Source of the DNA: Enterococcus_K sp051713825
GTDB taxonomy: Bacteria; Bacillota; Bacilli; Lactobacillales; Enterococcaceae
Assembly: GCF_051713825.1 (NCBI RefSeq)
Contig: NZ_JBIOQR010000001.1
Location: 1,240,001-1,304,000, forward strand
Length of the DNA stretch: 64,000 nucleotides
Direction: 5' to 3'
Of the stretch, positions 17,122-25,687 are shown piece by piece (the first letter of the stretch is position 1; the number at the start of each line of letters is the position of its first letter). The position numbers were made by a program, and so were the translations under genes. The notes under the pieces were generated by a model, which was not told the origin of the DNA, did not search any database, and worked only from the letters and a program-made list of their open reading frames with translations.

Positions 17122-18537
17122 GTGAGAATCATCAAAAATTATCTTTATAATGTGGGTTATCAAGTTCTCGTGATGATTCTCCCACTAATCACTGTGCCAT
17201 ATATTGCACGTGTCATTGGTGCACAAGGGGTAGGAATCAACGCCTATACAAACTCCATTATTCAATATTTCATTTTGTTTGGAAGTATTGGCGTGAATCT
17301 ATACGGAAATCGTTCCATCGCTTATGTGAGAGATAATAAAAAAGAGATGAGCAAAGTCTTTTGGGAGATAACCTTTCTGAAGCTACTCACAGTAACAGCT
17401 GCTTTTCTGGCGTTCCTAGTTTTCTTATTCTTTACGAAGCAATACCAAGAGTATTTTTTGTATCAGTCCATTTTGATATTAGCTGCTGGATTAGATATTT
17501 CTTGGTTGTTCATGGGTCTGGAGGACTTTCAAAAACCTGTCTTAAGAAATATGTTGGTGAAAATCGCTTCAGTTATACTTATTTTTAGTTTTGTCAAAAC
17601 AGCTAGCGACTTAGGAATCTATATATTGATTACATCTGGTTCGATTTTCATCGGTAATCTAACTCTATGGCCGTACCTAAGAAAAACAGTACGCTGGATT
17701 AAACTACGAAAACTGCACATATGGGGACATTTGCGACCTTCTATTAACTTATTCATTCCGCAGATAGCGATACAGATCTATTTAGTTTTAAACAAAACCA
17801 TGTTGGGCGATATGGTCTCTGTTACCTCAGCTGGATATTTTGATAATGCAGATAAACTTGTCAAAGTTATCTTAGCTGTCGTGACTGCGACGGGGACGGT
17901 TATGTTGCCTCGAGTAGCTCATACATTTGTTAAGGGCGATAATGAAAAAGTCAAAGAATATCTATATACTTCCTTTGATATGGTCAGCTTAATTGCAACG
18001 CCGATGATGTTTGGTCTTATGGCAATTGCTCCTAAATTTGCACCCTGGTTTTTTGGTGCCAACTTTGAGGGAATTGAGACTTTAGTGATGGTTTTATCAC
18101 CAGTTATTTTATTTATTGGGTGGAGTAATGTTACTGGTCAGCAGTATTTAATGCCGACACATAAAATGAAATATTTTACGTATTCTGTTACAGTTGGGGC
18201 TGTTGTTAACTTAATTTTAAACGTCATCATGATTCCATTATGGGGAGCAGTTGGTGCTTGTATTGCGACAGTTGTTTCTGAGGCCTTGGTCTGTCTTGTT
18301 CAGTTTTATTCAGTGAAAAAGTTTATTCCAATAAGGGAGATGTTTCTAAATATTTGGAAATATTTAGTTGCAGGAATCATCATGTTTGTTGCAGTTTATT
18401 ATTTAAATACGACATGGGATTTTTCAATAAAAAACTTATTTATTGAGGTCATGCTGGGAATTCTGATATATGTATTTAGTATCTTTTTGTTAAGACCAAC
18501 AAGTTTGAAGATTTTATCAAAATTTGTTAAACGATAA
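17122..18537 (+). CDS. Wzx-like oligosaccharide flippase (MOP/MATE superfamily)
   Basis: Polytopic membrane protein of 471 aa, predicted to flip undecaprenyl-linked repeat units across the membrane. About 12-14 hydrophobic helices alternate through the chain. The start NYLYNVGYQVLVMILPLITVPYIARVIG (shown here in parts: NYLYNVGYQ, PLITVPYIARVIG) and the AQGVG turn are typical of the polysaccharide-synthesis (RfbX/Wzx) family. The start is GTG 17122 with GGAGGAG upstream, 15 bp after glf. A Wzx flippase normally pairs with the Wzy-like polymerase at 9180-10421. Confidence 0.88.
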   Translation: MRIIKNYLYNVGYQVLVMILPLITVPYIARVIGAQGVGINAYTNSIIQYFILFGSIGVNLYGNRSIAYVRDNKKEMSKVFWEITFLKLLTVTAAFLAFLVFLFFTKQYQEYFLYQSILILAAGLDISWLFMGLEDFQKPVLRNMLVKIASVILIFSFVKTASDLGIYILITSGSIFIGNLTLWPYLRKTVRWIKLRKLHIWGHLRPSINLFIPQIAIQIYLVLNKTMLGDMVSVTSAGYFDNADKLVKVILAVVTATGTVMLPRVAHTFVKGDNEKVKEYLYTSFDMVSLIATPMMFGLMAIAPKFAPWFFGANFEGIETLVMVLSPVILFIGWSNVTGQQYLMPTHKMKYFTYSVTVGAVVNLILNVIMIPLWGAVGACIATVVSEALVCLVQFYSVKKFIPIREMFLNIWKYLVAGIIMFVAVYYLNTTWDFSIKNLFIEVMLGILIYVFSIFLLRPTSLKILSKFVKR

Positions 18538-18540
18538 ATT

Positions 18541-18577
18541 AAAGTCCATCACAGAGACTTTTTTCTGATGGGCTTTT
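18541..18577 (+). terminator. Weak terminator or attenuator between wzx-like gene and tagH
   Basis: Eleven-bp stem AAAGTCCATCA (18541-18551) / TGATGGGCTTT (18566-18576) with one G-U pair and a T-rich loop. The downstream U-tract is short, so partial readthrough into tagH is plausible. Confidence 0.55.
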
Positions 18578-18647
18578 GTGCTATGATATATGTTGTCTCA
18601 AAATCCAGACAGTTATGTCTAGAAAAACAAGAGATAGGATGAACACA

Positions 18648-19910
18648 ATGGAAAACAAACAAGTAAAAGTGAGAAGTACCTTAGTCACAAAAGAGTATGA
18701 CTTATATAAGAAAAAAACAGATAAGGTAAAAGCTTTATTCAAATTTTATAGAAAAGATATCCCTAATTTTTGGGCATTAAAAGGTGTTAGTTTTGAGGTT
18801 CATGCGGGGGAATCAGTCGGGATTATTGGTATTAACGGATCGGGTAAGTCAACCCTATCTAATGTGATTAGTGGCATCATTCCACCAACATCTGGAACGA
18901 TGGAAGTCAATGGAGATACCTCAATCATTGCCATTGGCGCAGGATTGAAGATTCAATTGACAGGTATTGAAAATATTCGACTAAAAGGGCTAATGTCTGG
19001 TATGACGAATAAAGAAATCGACCAGAAAATGGAAGAAATTATTTCTTTTGCGGATTTAGGGGATTTTATTAATCAGCCTGTTAAAAGTTATTCTAGTGGG
19101 ATGAAATCTCGTTTGGGTTTTGCCATCGCAGTGCATAATAATCCAGATATCCTAGTTATTGATGAAGCCTTATCTGTTGGAGATGACACATTTTACCAGA
19201 AATGTGTCGATAAAATAATGGAGTTTAAAGAGCAAGGAAAGACAATCTTTTTTGTCAGTCACGCGCTTCCTCAAGTGGAAATTTTATGTGATAAGACCAT
19301 GTGGATGCATTACGGAGATTTGCGAATGTTTGGTCCGACTGATGAGGTAATGACTGAATATAAAGAGTTTATTGAGCGCTTTAAGAAACTGTCAAAAAAA
19401 GAACAAAAAGAATACCAAGAGAATAAAAAAACTGATCAAAAAGAATTTACACTTGAAAAGCTGACAGAGACCCGTATGACTAATGATGAGTTGTTGAAAC
19501 AGAATTTGAGTGATAAAGAAATTCAATATAATTTAAAGCGAACACCTTTGGGCGAGAAGATGACTTTAACAACTAATATATTGCTGATATTATCAATTGT
19601 AGCCCTGCTGTTTCTATCAATAGTTAGCTTTAGTGGTCGTTCGCTAAGTTATGCAATTACTAATCCAGTAACAACTTTTAAGCAGGCTGGAAATGGAGGG
19701 CAGGCTGCGAGAGACAGAGCAGAGAAACAAAAAAAATCCGCTGAAATTATTCGTGTAGGTAGTAAATATCATGCAACAGCAGGTGAGTCGCTTGTAGATA
19801 TTGCTGAAAAACATGGCGTCTCGTTACAAAAGCTAGCAAAACTGAACAAACTATCTGAAGAAGCTGTATTGACTGTAGATAAGGTGATTAAGATACCACT
19901 CAATACTTAA
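18648..19910 (+). CDS. tagH: Teichoic acid / polysaccharide ABC exporter ATPase with C-terminal LysM
   Basis: ATPase subunit (420 aa) of a TagGH-type exporter. The nucleotide-binding domain (about 1-245) has Walker A GINGSGKST, signature SYSSGMKSRLGFA and Walker B ILVIDEALSVGD. A charged linker follows, then a single membrane segment (about 308-326) and an outside LysM-like domain (about 375-420) with YHATAGESLVDIAEKHGVS. ATG 18648 is chosen because AGGATGA lies 8 bp before it; ATG 18639 is the alternative, and a TTG at 18576 is rejected. The permease gene follows at 23 bp. The LysM end may bind the wall and is a family feature of long TagH proteins. Confidence 0.88.
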   Translation: MENKQVKVRSTLVTKEYDLYKKKTDKVKALFKFYRKDIPNFWALKGVSFEVHAGESVGIIGINGSGKSTLSNVISGIIPPTSGTMEVNGDTSIIAIGAGLKIQLTGIENIRLKGLMSGMTNKEIDQKMEEIISFADLGDFINQPVKSYSSGMKSRLGFAIAVHNNPDILVIDEALSVGDDTFYQKCVDKIMEFKEQGKTIFFVSHALPQVEILCDKTMWMHYGDLRMFGPTDEVMTEYKEFIERFKKLSKKEQKEYQENKKTDQKEFTLEKLTETRMTNDELLKQNLSDKEIQYNLKRTPLGEKMTLTTNILLILSIVALLFLSIVSFSGRSLSYAITNPVTTFKQAGNGGQAARDRAEKQKKSAEIIRVGSKYHATAGESLVDIAEKHGVSLQKLAKLNKLSEEAVLTVDKVIKIPLNT

Positions 19911-19933
19911 CATACAGATTAAAGGAGAACAAC

Positions 19934-20743
19934 GTGAAAGAAATAGTTGCAGTAATAAAAGAACAGTTTTCTCATACCGGAATGATTTTTCGGATGTCTA
20001 GATATGAAGATAAAGCAACCTATCAAAGCCATTATCTAGGTTTAGCATGGCAAATATTAAATCCAGCCATTCAAGTTGGAATCTACTACCTTGTATTTGG
20101 TGTAGGAGTAAATGAGAATCGTAAAATTAGTGGATTTCCTTTCTTTATTTGGATGTTGATAGGGATTATTGCATGGTTCTACATGAACACTTCTGTTTTA
20201 GGCGCTTCTAACAGTATCCATCGACAGGTAGGTATGGTTGCCAAGATGAAGTTTCCAGTAAGTATTTTACCAACCATTAACATCGTAAGTAATCTATCCT
20301 CTTATTTTCCAATGATTGGAATTTTATTGATTGCTTTGTTTATATTTGGTGTATCACCATCAATTTTTTGGATCCAGTATATTTACTATTTCTTCTGTAT
20401 GATTGCTTTTATGTTCGCTTTTGGATTATTAAATGCGACCATTACAGTGTTGATTCGGGATTATCACATCTTTTTACAATCAATTTTGCGCTTATTATTT
20501 TATGTTTCTGGACCTATTTGGGACATTGATAATAAAAACCTTCCTGATAGTTTAGTAAATGTCTTAAAACTAAATCCTTTCTATTACATCATTGAAGGAT
20601 TCCGAGATACCTTTTTATCTCGTGAGTGGTTCTGGCAAAAAGGAACGTATGGTTTGATTTTCTGGTGTATGGTTCTGATTCTTCTAATTCTTGGCAGCCA
20701 TCTACACATGAAATTTAGAGCAAGATTCGTTGATTATATCTAA
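19934..20743 (+). CDS. tagG: Teichoic acid / polysaccharide ABC exporter permease
   Basis: Membrane subunit (269 aa) of the exporter, ABC-2 type, with an N-terminal amphipathic segment and six membrane helices. The ABC-2 export features YLGLAWQILNPAIQV, GIIAWFYMNT and the late LKLNPFYYIIEGFRD are present. The start is GTG 19934 with AAGGAG 8 bp upstream, directly after tagH, and a strong terminator follows. Together with tagH it should export a lipid-linked, cytoplasmically completed polymer. The gene order is reversed relative to Bacillus tagGH. Confidence 0.9.
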   Translation: MKEIVAVIKEQFSHTGMIFRMSRYEDKATYQSHYLGLAWQILNPAIQVGIYYLVFGVGVNENRKISGFPFFIWMLIGIIAWFYMNTSVLGASNSIHRQVGMVAKMKFPVSILPTINIVSNLSSYFPMIGILLIALFIFGVSPSIFWIQYIYYFFCMIAFMFAFGLLNATITVLIRDYHIFLQSILRLLFYVSGPIWDIDNKNLPDSLVNVLKLNPFYYIIEGFRDTFLSREWFWQKGTYGLIFWCMVLILLILGSHLHMKFRARFVDYI

Positions 20744-20765
20744 GAAGTACCTGTGAAAAAATATA

Positions 20766-20805
20766 AAAGGGACTGCAAATCGGAATGATTTTGCAGTCCC
20801 TTTAA
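20766..20805. terminator. Bidirectional terminator between tagG and rlmD
   Basis: Perfect 14-bp stem AAAGGGACTGCAAA (20766-20779) / TTTGCAGTCCCTTT (20790-20803). A-rich and T-rich flanks serve both convergent genes. Confidence 0.9.
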
Positions 20806-20817
20806 CATTATTGCATT

Positions 20818-22191
20818 TTATTTTTTTGTTAGTTTCACGACAACCTCACAGCGAGCCGTTTGAGGGAACATATCAACTGATTGTAAGTAGTCGACATGAA
20901 AGACGGTTGCCAGTTCCTTTAAGTCACGTGCGAGAGTAGAGACATTACAGGAAATGTAGACCATCTTTTTGGGTGGTTGTTTTTTTAACGCAAGAACTAG
21001 TTTTGAATCTAACCCTGTGCGAGGTGGATCGACAATAATGGCATCAGGCCTAAAGCCTTCATTTAACCATTTTGGCAGGAGCTCTTCAGCAGTTCCAACT
21101 TCGTAATGTGTATTGGAGTAGCCAAGACGCTGGGCATTTTCTTTCGCATTAGAAATAGCCTGTTCAATGGTATCCATTCCTCTGACTTCTTTGGCGAGAT
21201 GTGCAATAGACAAACCAATTGTTCCAACACCACAGTAGGCATCAACTACCGTTTCATCTTTGTTTAGCTCCAAAGCTTTAATTCCTTCTTCATACAAGAC
21301 ACTTGTTTGTTGAGGGTTTAGCTGGAAGAAAGCACGTGCGGATAGATCAAAGACCACTTGGTTAATTTGCTCTTCAACCGCTTCTTTTCCCCAAATATGT
21401 CTTGTATCATCACCCATTACCAAGGAAGTCTTTTTGCTTTGAACATTTTGCATAATTGAAACGACTTTTGGTAAGCGTTGGTTAATTTCTCTGACTAGCG
21501 CATTTTTTTGTGGGAATTTCTGAGTAGAGGTTATGAACACCACCTGTATCTCTTGCGTTTGAATCCCGATTCGAACCATAATTGTCCGGAAAATGCCGCT
21601 ATTTTTCCGTTCGTCATAAATCGGCAGCTCATATTTATTTAATAATTGTACAATTGTGTTCATAACGACAGTTGTTTGTTCTTCTTGAACGAGACAGTCA
21701 TCAATGGGGACCAACTCGTGTGAATCTGCTCGATATAATCCAGCTTCTACTCGTTTTGTTTGAGTATTTAGTCTTAACTGGAATTGAGCCTTGTTTCTAT
21801 AGTGCCATGGATCATCCATTCCCAATGTCGGACGGAGCTCATAGGATTGATAATTTTCAGGCTTGAATTTTTCTAGTGACTGTTTTAATAAATCACGTTT
21901 GAAGTCTAGTTGCGCGTTATAGGAAAGATGCTGAAGCTGGCAACCACCACATGAGTCATAGACCGTACAAGGTGGAACTACACGTTCTTTACTTTGTTTG
22001 AAAATTTTGACTAAAGAGGCTTCGGCAAATTTGGGTGTGGCTTTAGTTATTTTTACTTGGACCTCTTCTTTAGGTAAGGCGTTGGGGACAAAAATAATTA
22101 GTCGTTTGTAGTAGCCAATCCCTTCACCATTAATTCCCAAGCGTTTAATTTTTAAAGGGATCGTTTGCCCTAGTTTTACGATTGTAGTCAT
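20818..22191 (-). CDS. rlmD: 23S rRNA (uracil-C5)-methyltransferase, RlmD/RumA family
   Basis: SAM-dependent RNA m5U methyltransferase of 457 aa, probably acting on 23S rRNA U1939 (some Firmicute members modify U747 as well). An N-terminal TRAM RNA-binding domain (about 4-60) is followed by the iron-sulfur cysteines in CTVYDSCGGCQ (about 76-86) and a fourth near 165. The SAM site VVDAYCGVGTIG, the DPPRTG motif and the catalytic cysteine in YISCNVSTLARDL are all present. AAGGAG precedes the ATG. It is transcribed alone, convergent to tagG and divergent from recX. Confidence 0.92.
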   Translation of the reverse strand: MTTIVKLGQTIPLKIKRLGINGEGIGYYKRLIIFVPNALPKEEVQVKITKATPKFAEASLVKIFKQSKERVVPPCTVYDSCGGCQLQHLSYNAQLDFKRDLLKQSLEKFKPENYQSYELRPTLGMDDPWHYRNKAQFQLRLNTQTKRVEAGLYRADSHELVPIDDCLVQEEQTTVVMNTIVQLLNKYELPIYDERKNSGIFRTIMVRIGIQTQEIQVVFITSTQKFPQKNALVREINQRLPKVVSIMQNVQSKKTSLVMGDDTRHIWGKEAVEEQINQVVFDLSARAFFQLNPQQTSVLYEEGIKALELNKDETVVDAYCGVGTIGLSIAHLAKEVRGMDTIEQAISNAKENAQRLGYSNTHYEVGTAEELLPKWLNEGFRPDAIIVDPPRTGLDSKLVLALKKQPPKKMVYISCNVSTLARDLKELATVFHVDYLQSVDMFPQTARCEVVVKLTKK

Positions 22192-22243
22192 AATATCTCC
22201 TTATTTAAATGAACTAAGGACAGTTTACCATAGTTTTTTCGAT

Positions 22244-22272
22244 TTGTAAGAAATTCTATGGTATAGTAGAAT
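22244..22272 (+). promoter_or_regulatory. Possible promoter of recX
   Basis: TTGTAA (22244-22249), 17-bp spacer, TAGAAT (22267-22272). An inverted repeat ACCATAG (22227-22233) / CTATGGT (22256-22262) overlaps it and could be an operator; no LexA-type box was recognised. Confidence 0.45.
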
Positions 22273-22297
22273 GTACGTTCGACTTAGGAGTGATAAA

Positions 22298-23104
22298 ATG
22301 GATAAAGAAATTACAGTTGCTAGAATTGCTAAAGGAAAAGGCCCATTTTACAATGTTCAATTGTCTGAAGGAGAGGATTTAAGAGTCTCCGAAGATATTT
22401 TAGTTCGTTATCGTTTGTTAAAAGGACAAGAAATTTCTGAACAGACGATTGAGGAAATCAGAAAAAGTGGTGGGTATGACTATGGTTTGCAGATGGCCAT
22501 GAATTATTTAAGTTATCAATTAAGAACCGAAAAAGAAATTCGAACGTATTTGAAGGACAAGGAAATCCAAAGAGATGATCGTGACAAAATTGTCAATAAA
22601 TTAAAGGAATTAACGCTAATTGATGATTTGATTTATGGAGAAAGTTATGTTCGCACGCAGGTCCGAATAAGCGATAAAGGTCCTCAAACAATCACTCAAC
22701 AGCTCAAATTAAAGGGATTAAAACCAGAACAAATTGAACAGGCCTTGAGTTTGTATCCAAAAGAGGCTCAAATTGAAATAGCCCACCGAACGGCAGAAAA
22801 ATCATTGAAAAAAATCCATGGCAAAAGTCAAAAGGAAACTCTGCAGAAAGTTCGTCAGACATTAATGCAAAAAGGTTTTTCTAGCGATATTATCAGCATA
22901 GCGATGGAGATGTTGGAATTTGAAAAAGACGAGGAAGAAGAGTATGCGGTGTTGGTTCAACAGGCAGATAAGCTTTGGCGACGACATGCACGTTTAGAGG
23001 CTTCGAAGAGAAATCAAAAAATCAAACAGTCTTTGTTTCAAAAAGGCTATAGCTTTGATGATATACAGCGATATTTGGATGAAAAGGAAGTAAGTGATGA
23101 CTAA
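22298..23104 (+). CDS. recX: Recombination regulator RecX
   Basis: Modulator of RecA filament formation, 268 aa. The three-helix RecX repeats are visible: AMNYLSYQLRTEKEIRTYL (about 66-84), DDLIYGESYVRTQVR and the final KIKQSLFQKGYSFDDIQRYL. The 60-residue N-terminal extension with ITVARIAKGKG is typical of Firmicute RecX proteins. The ATG at 22298 has TAGGAG 7 bp upstream; the upstream ATG at 22271 overlaps the promoter and is rejected. It overlaps mutY by 8 bp, so the two DNA-maintenance genes are co-transcribed. Confidence 0.9.
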   Translation: MDKEITVARIAKGKGPFYNVQLSEGEDLRVSEDILVRYRLLKGQEISEQTIEEIRKSGGYDYGLQMAMNYLSYQLRTEKEIRTYLKDKEIQRDDRDKIVNKLKELTLIDDLIYGESYVRTQVRISDKGPQTITQQLKLKGLKPEQIEQALSLYPKEAQIEIAHRTAEKSLKKIHGKSQKETLQKVRQTLMQKGFSSDIISIAMEMLEFEKDEEEEYAVLVQQADKLWRRHARLEASKRNQKIKQSLFQKGYSFDDIQRYLDEKEVSDD

Positions 23105-24260
23105 GGAAAAAAATTGGACTCGTTGGGATAAAGACAAACGTGAAACCTTTCAAGAGGTATTTATTGAGTGGTACGAAAGGGAAAAACGAAATCTCCCTTG
23201 GCGCGTCAACCAAGATCCGTATAGAATTTGGATTTCTGAGATCATGCTTCAACAAACAAGAGTTGAGACGGTGATTGATTATTTCTATCGGTTTATGGAG
23301 TGGTTTCCAACAATCAAAGATTTAGCCAATGCACCAGAAGAAAGGCTCTTAAAAGCTTGGGAAGGCTTAGGCTATTACTCAAGAGTCAGAAATATTCAGG
23401 CTGCAGCTAAACAAATACTAGCAGATTATGACGGCAAAATGCCAAATTCAATTGAGGAAATTCATAAGCTGAAAGGGATTGGTCCCTATACAGCAGGTGC
23501 GATTGGCAGTATTGCTTTTGGTTTACCAGAACCGGCGATTGATGGGAACGTTATGCGTGTGGTTAGTCGTCTGTTTTGTATCGAGGATGATATTGCGAAA
23601 GCTAGTAGTAGAAAAGTTTTCGATACGGCGATGCGTGTCATTATCGATGAGAATCATCCAGGAGAATTTAATCAAGCATTAATGGATTTGGGCTCAGGAG
23701 TCTGTAAACCAACTTCTCCTAAATGTGAGGTTTGTCCTATTCAACAATATTGTCTGGCTTATTCAAAAGGAGTACAGACAGAGTTTCCTGTGAAATCAAA
23801 AAAGGCTAAGCCAAAAAAAGTTTATTATTTAGCGGCTGCTATTGAAAATGATCAGAGTGAATTTTATTTGAAGCAACGGGAAGAAACAGGACTTCTTGCT
23901 AACATGTGGACATTTCCACTAGTTGAAGTATCTGAATTGGAATATGCAGCCTATAAAAAAAACTGGGCTAAAGATGAGGAGATGGATCTGTTTGATTTGG
24001 TGGCAGAAGATCCAGACTTTTCGCTTTTTCCAGAATATCCAGTGATTTGGCAAAAAAGACATTTTGGGGAAGTCACTCATATTTTTAGTCATTTAAAATG
24101 GCATATTCTGTTGTTTTATGGGCGGTCAAATAAGACATTTGTTTCGGAGAGTAGGAGTCAATGGGCGAAGCGGCAGGATTTTTCAACCCTTGTTTTTCCA
24201 AAACCACAGATGAAACTTGTTGATCAGTTGGAGAAAAATCGCACTCTTAGAAATCATTAG
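23097..24260 (+). CDS. mutY: A/G-specific adenine glycosylase
   Basis: Base-excision repair enzyme removing adenine opposite 8-oxoguanine; 387 aa. The HhH-GPD domain holds the helix-hairpin-helix LKGIGPYTAGAIG with catalytic aspartate in PAIDGNVMRV, the catalytic glutamate in SEIMLQQTRVE, and the four-cysteine iron-sulfur loop ending CEVCPIQQYC. A C-terminal Nudix-like domain (about 230-370) for 8-oxoG recognition is present. The start ATG 23097 lies inside the end of recX with AAGGAAG upstream. Full length. Confidence 0.95.
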   Translation: MTKEKNWTRWDKDKRETFQEVFIEWYEREKRNLPWRVNQDPYRIWISEIMLQQTRVETVIDYFYRFMEWFPTIKDLANAPEERLLKAWEGLGYYSRVRNIQAAAKQILADYDGKMPNSIEEIHKLKGIGPYTAGAIGSIAFGLPEPAIDGNVMRVVSRLFCIEDDIAKASSRKVFDTAMRVIIDENHPGEFNQALMDLGSGVCKPTSPKCEVCPIQQYCLAYSKGVQTEFPVKSKKAKPKKVYYLAAAIENDQSEFYLKQREETGLLANMWTFPLVEVSELEYAAYKKNWAKDEEMDLFDLVAEDPDFSLFPEYPVIWQKRHFGEVTHIFSHLKWHILLFYGRSNKTFVSESRSQWAKRQDFSTLVFPKPQMKLVDQLEKNRTLRNH

Positions 24261-24359
24261 TAGGCAAAGTAGGAAATTATTGTTATAATAATCTACGATG
24301 TCGGTGTAATAAACACCCAAACAAAAAACAGAAGTCATTCTGTTGAGGGAAGGGTTACT

Positions 24360-24893
24360 ATGCGAGTTCCAAGAGAAGGCGAGTTTGTAACGATTCAGAG
24401 TTACAAGCACGATGGCAATTTGCATCGGACGTGGCGAGATACCATGGTATTAAAAACAAGCGAGTATTCTATGATTGGTGTCAATGATCACACCTTAGTG
24501 ACGGAGTCTGATGGACGACGTTGGGTAACTCGTGAACCAGCAATTGTGTATTTTCACAAAAAATACTGGTTCAATGTAATAGCAATGATTCGAGAAAAAG
24601 GTGTTTCTTATTATTGCAATCTTGCTTCTCCTTATTTATTAGATGAAGAAGCCTTGAAGTACATTGATTATGATTTAGATATCAAAGTATTTCCTGATGG
24701 TGAAAAACGTTTGCTTGATGTGGATGAATATGAATTTCACAGCAAGATAATGGACTATCCTGATGAGATAGACTTTATTTTAAAAGAGAACGTTAAGATC
24801 CTTGTAGATTGGATAAATAACGAAAAAGGCCCGTTCTCAGAAGGCTATATTGATATTTGGTACAATCGTTACAAGCAATTGTCGCGTAAATAA
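24360..24893 (+). CDS. ntdP: Nucleoside tri-/diphosphate phosphatase, DUF402 family
   Basis: DUF402 protein of 177 aa, the NtdP family of Firmicutes that hydrolyses nucleoside tri- and diphosphates. Visible family features are YKHDGNLHRTW, RRWVTREPAIVYFHKKYWFNV, the metal-site region DYDLDIKVFPDG and DVDEYEFHS. The ATG has GAGGGAAGGG upstream. It is monocistronic with a clear terminator. The name rests on family resemblance; the biochemistry is known from the Staphylococcus homologue. Confidence 0.85.
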   Translation: MRVPREGEFVTIQSYKHDGNLHRTWRDTMVLKTSEYSMIGVNDHTLVTESDGRRWVTREPAIVYFHKKYWFNVIAMIREKGVSYYCNLASPYLLDEEALKYIDYDLDIKVFPDGEKRLLDVDEYEFHSKIMDYPDEIDFILKENVKILVDWINNEKGPFSEGYIDIWYNRYKQLSRK

Positions 24894-24900
24894 GAAAGTA

Positions 24901-24931
24901 ACTGTCAAGAAAATTCTTGGCAGTCTTTTTT
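24901..24931 (+). terminator. Terminator of ntdP
   Basis: Eleven-bp stem ACTGTCAAGAA / TTCTTGGCAGT (one G-U pair) followed by CTTTTTTT. Confidence 0.9.
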
Positions 24932-25050
24932 TGGGTGATAATTTGCTAGTATAAAGTCAATCAGCCAGAATGATTACCGTAATATCCATAACATTTTCTT
25001 AGTTATCAGATAGGACTAGGATTTTAGTTTTACAAAAGCATAAATCTGTC

Positions 25051-25091
25051 AAAAAGATCACGACAGCTATTTAGCGATGTTGTGATCTTTT
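25051..25091 (-). terminator. Terminator of the GNAT gene
   Basis: Stem AAAAGATCACGACA / TGTTGTGATCTTTT around a 13-nt loop; the run of A before the left arm is the U-tract for the minus strand. Confidence 0.8.
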
Positions 25092-25103
25092 AAAATTTTA
25101 TAG

Positions 25104-25538
25104 CTATAATTCTTTCTCCATGCTCAGATGTTCGATGCCTGCATCCATAAACGGTTCACCATAACTTTGATAAGCTAATTCATGGTAGAAGCCGATTGCG
25201 TTTTTTTGTGCCCCTAGTTTGATTTTTTTGAAGCCTTGTTCCTTGGCAAAGGTTTCTGCAGCTGCAATCACGATTTTGCCTAAACCTTGTCCTCTGAATT
25301 CTTTTTTTACTGCCATACGTTGAAGCTTCATTTGATTGTCTTCAATAGGAAGTAAGCGAACAGTAGCCATTGGTTCATGCGTGTCTGAATATAGAACAAA
25401 ATGGACAGCATAGGCTTCGTCCTTATCAATTTCTCGCGTACTGGGGACCCCTTGTTCTGCTACAAAAACTTGATTTCGTATACGCAAGGCATCAAGATAG
25501 ATTTCATTCATCGTATCTTTTGTTTGAACGACCTTCAT
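25104..25538 (-). CDS. GNAT-family N-acetyltransferase
   Basis: Acetyl-CoA dependent acetyltransferase of 144 aa. The GNAT acetyl-CoA loop is KEFRGQGLGKIVI (the Q/RxxGxG/A signature), preceded by the strand PMATVRLLPI and followed by KIKLGAQKNAIGFYHEL. The upstream GxxSTREIDKDEAYAVHFVL is common in the ElaA/YitI-like subgroup. A purine-rich AGGGGGG precedes the ATG. The substrate is not determinable. It is monocistronic, with a terminator on its 3' side. Confidence 0.85.
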   Translation of the reverse strand: MKVVQTKDTMNEIYLDALRIRNQVFVAEQGVPSTREIDKDEAYAVHFVLYSDTHEPMATVRLLPIEDNQMKLQRMAVKKEFRGQGLGKIVIAAAETFAKEQGFKKIKLGAQKNAIGFYHELAYQSYGEPFMDAGIEHLSMEKEL

Positions 25539-25687
25539 TAGTTTTCCCCCCTATTCTCTTTTAGTATAAACAAAAGTTCGTTGTTGGCAACTGGAAACTT
25601 CCTTTTTAAAATAACTAAGCTAGCTTAAAACAAGATTTTTAGTTCAAGTTGTTTTATACTGTATAGTAAGAGAGAGGAGGGTGTCTA

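Noticed and set aside
23479..23682. Small plus-strand frame inside mutY.
   Set aside because: Out-of-frame shadow of a well-supported gene.
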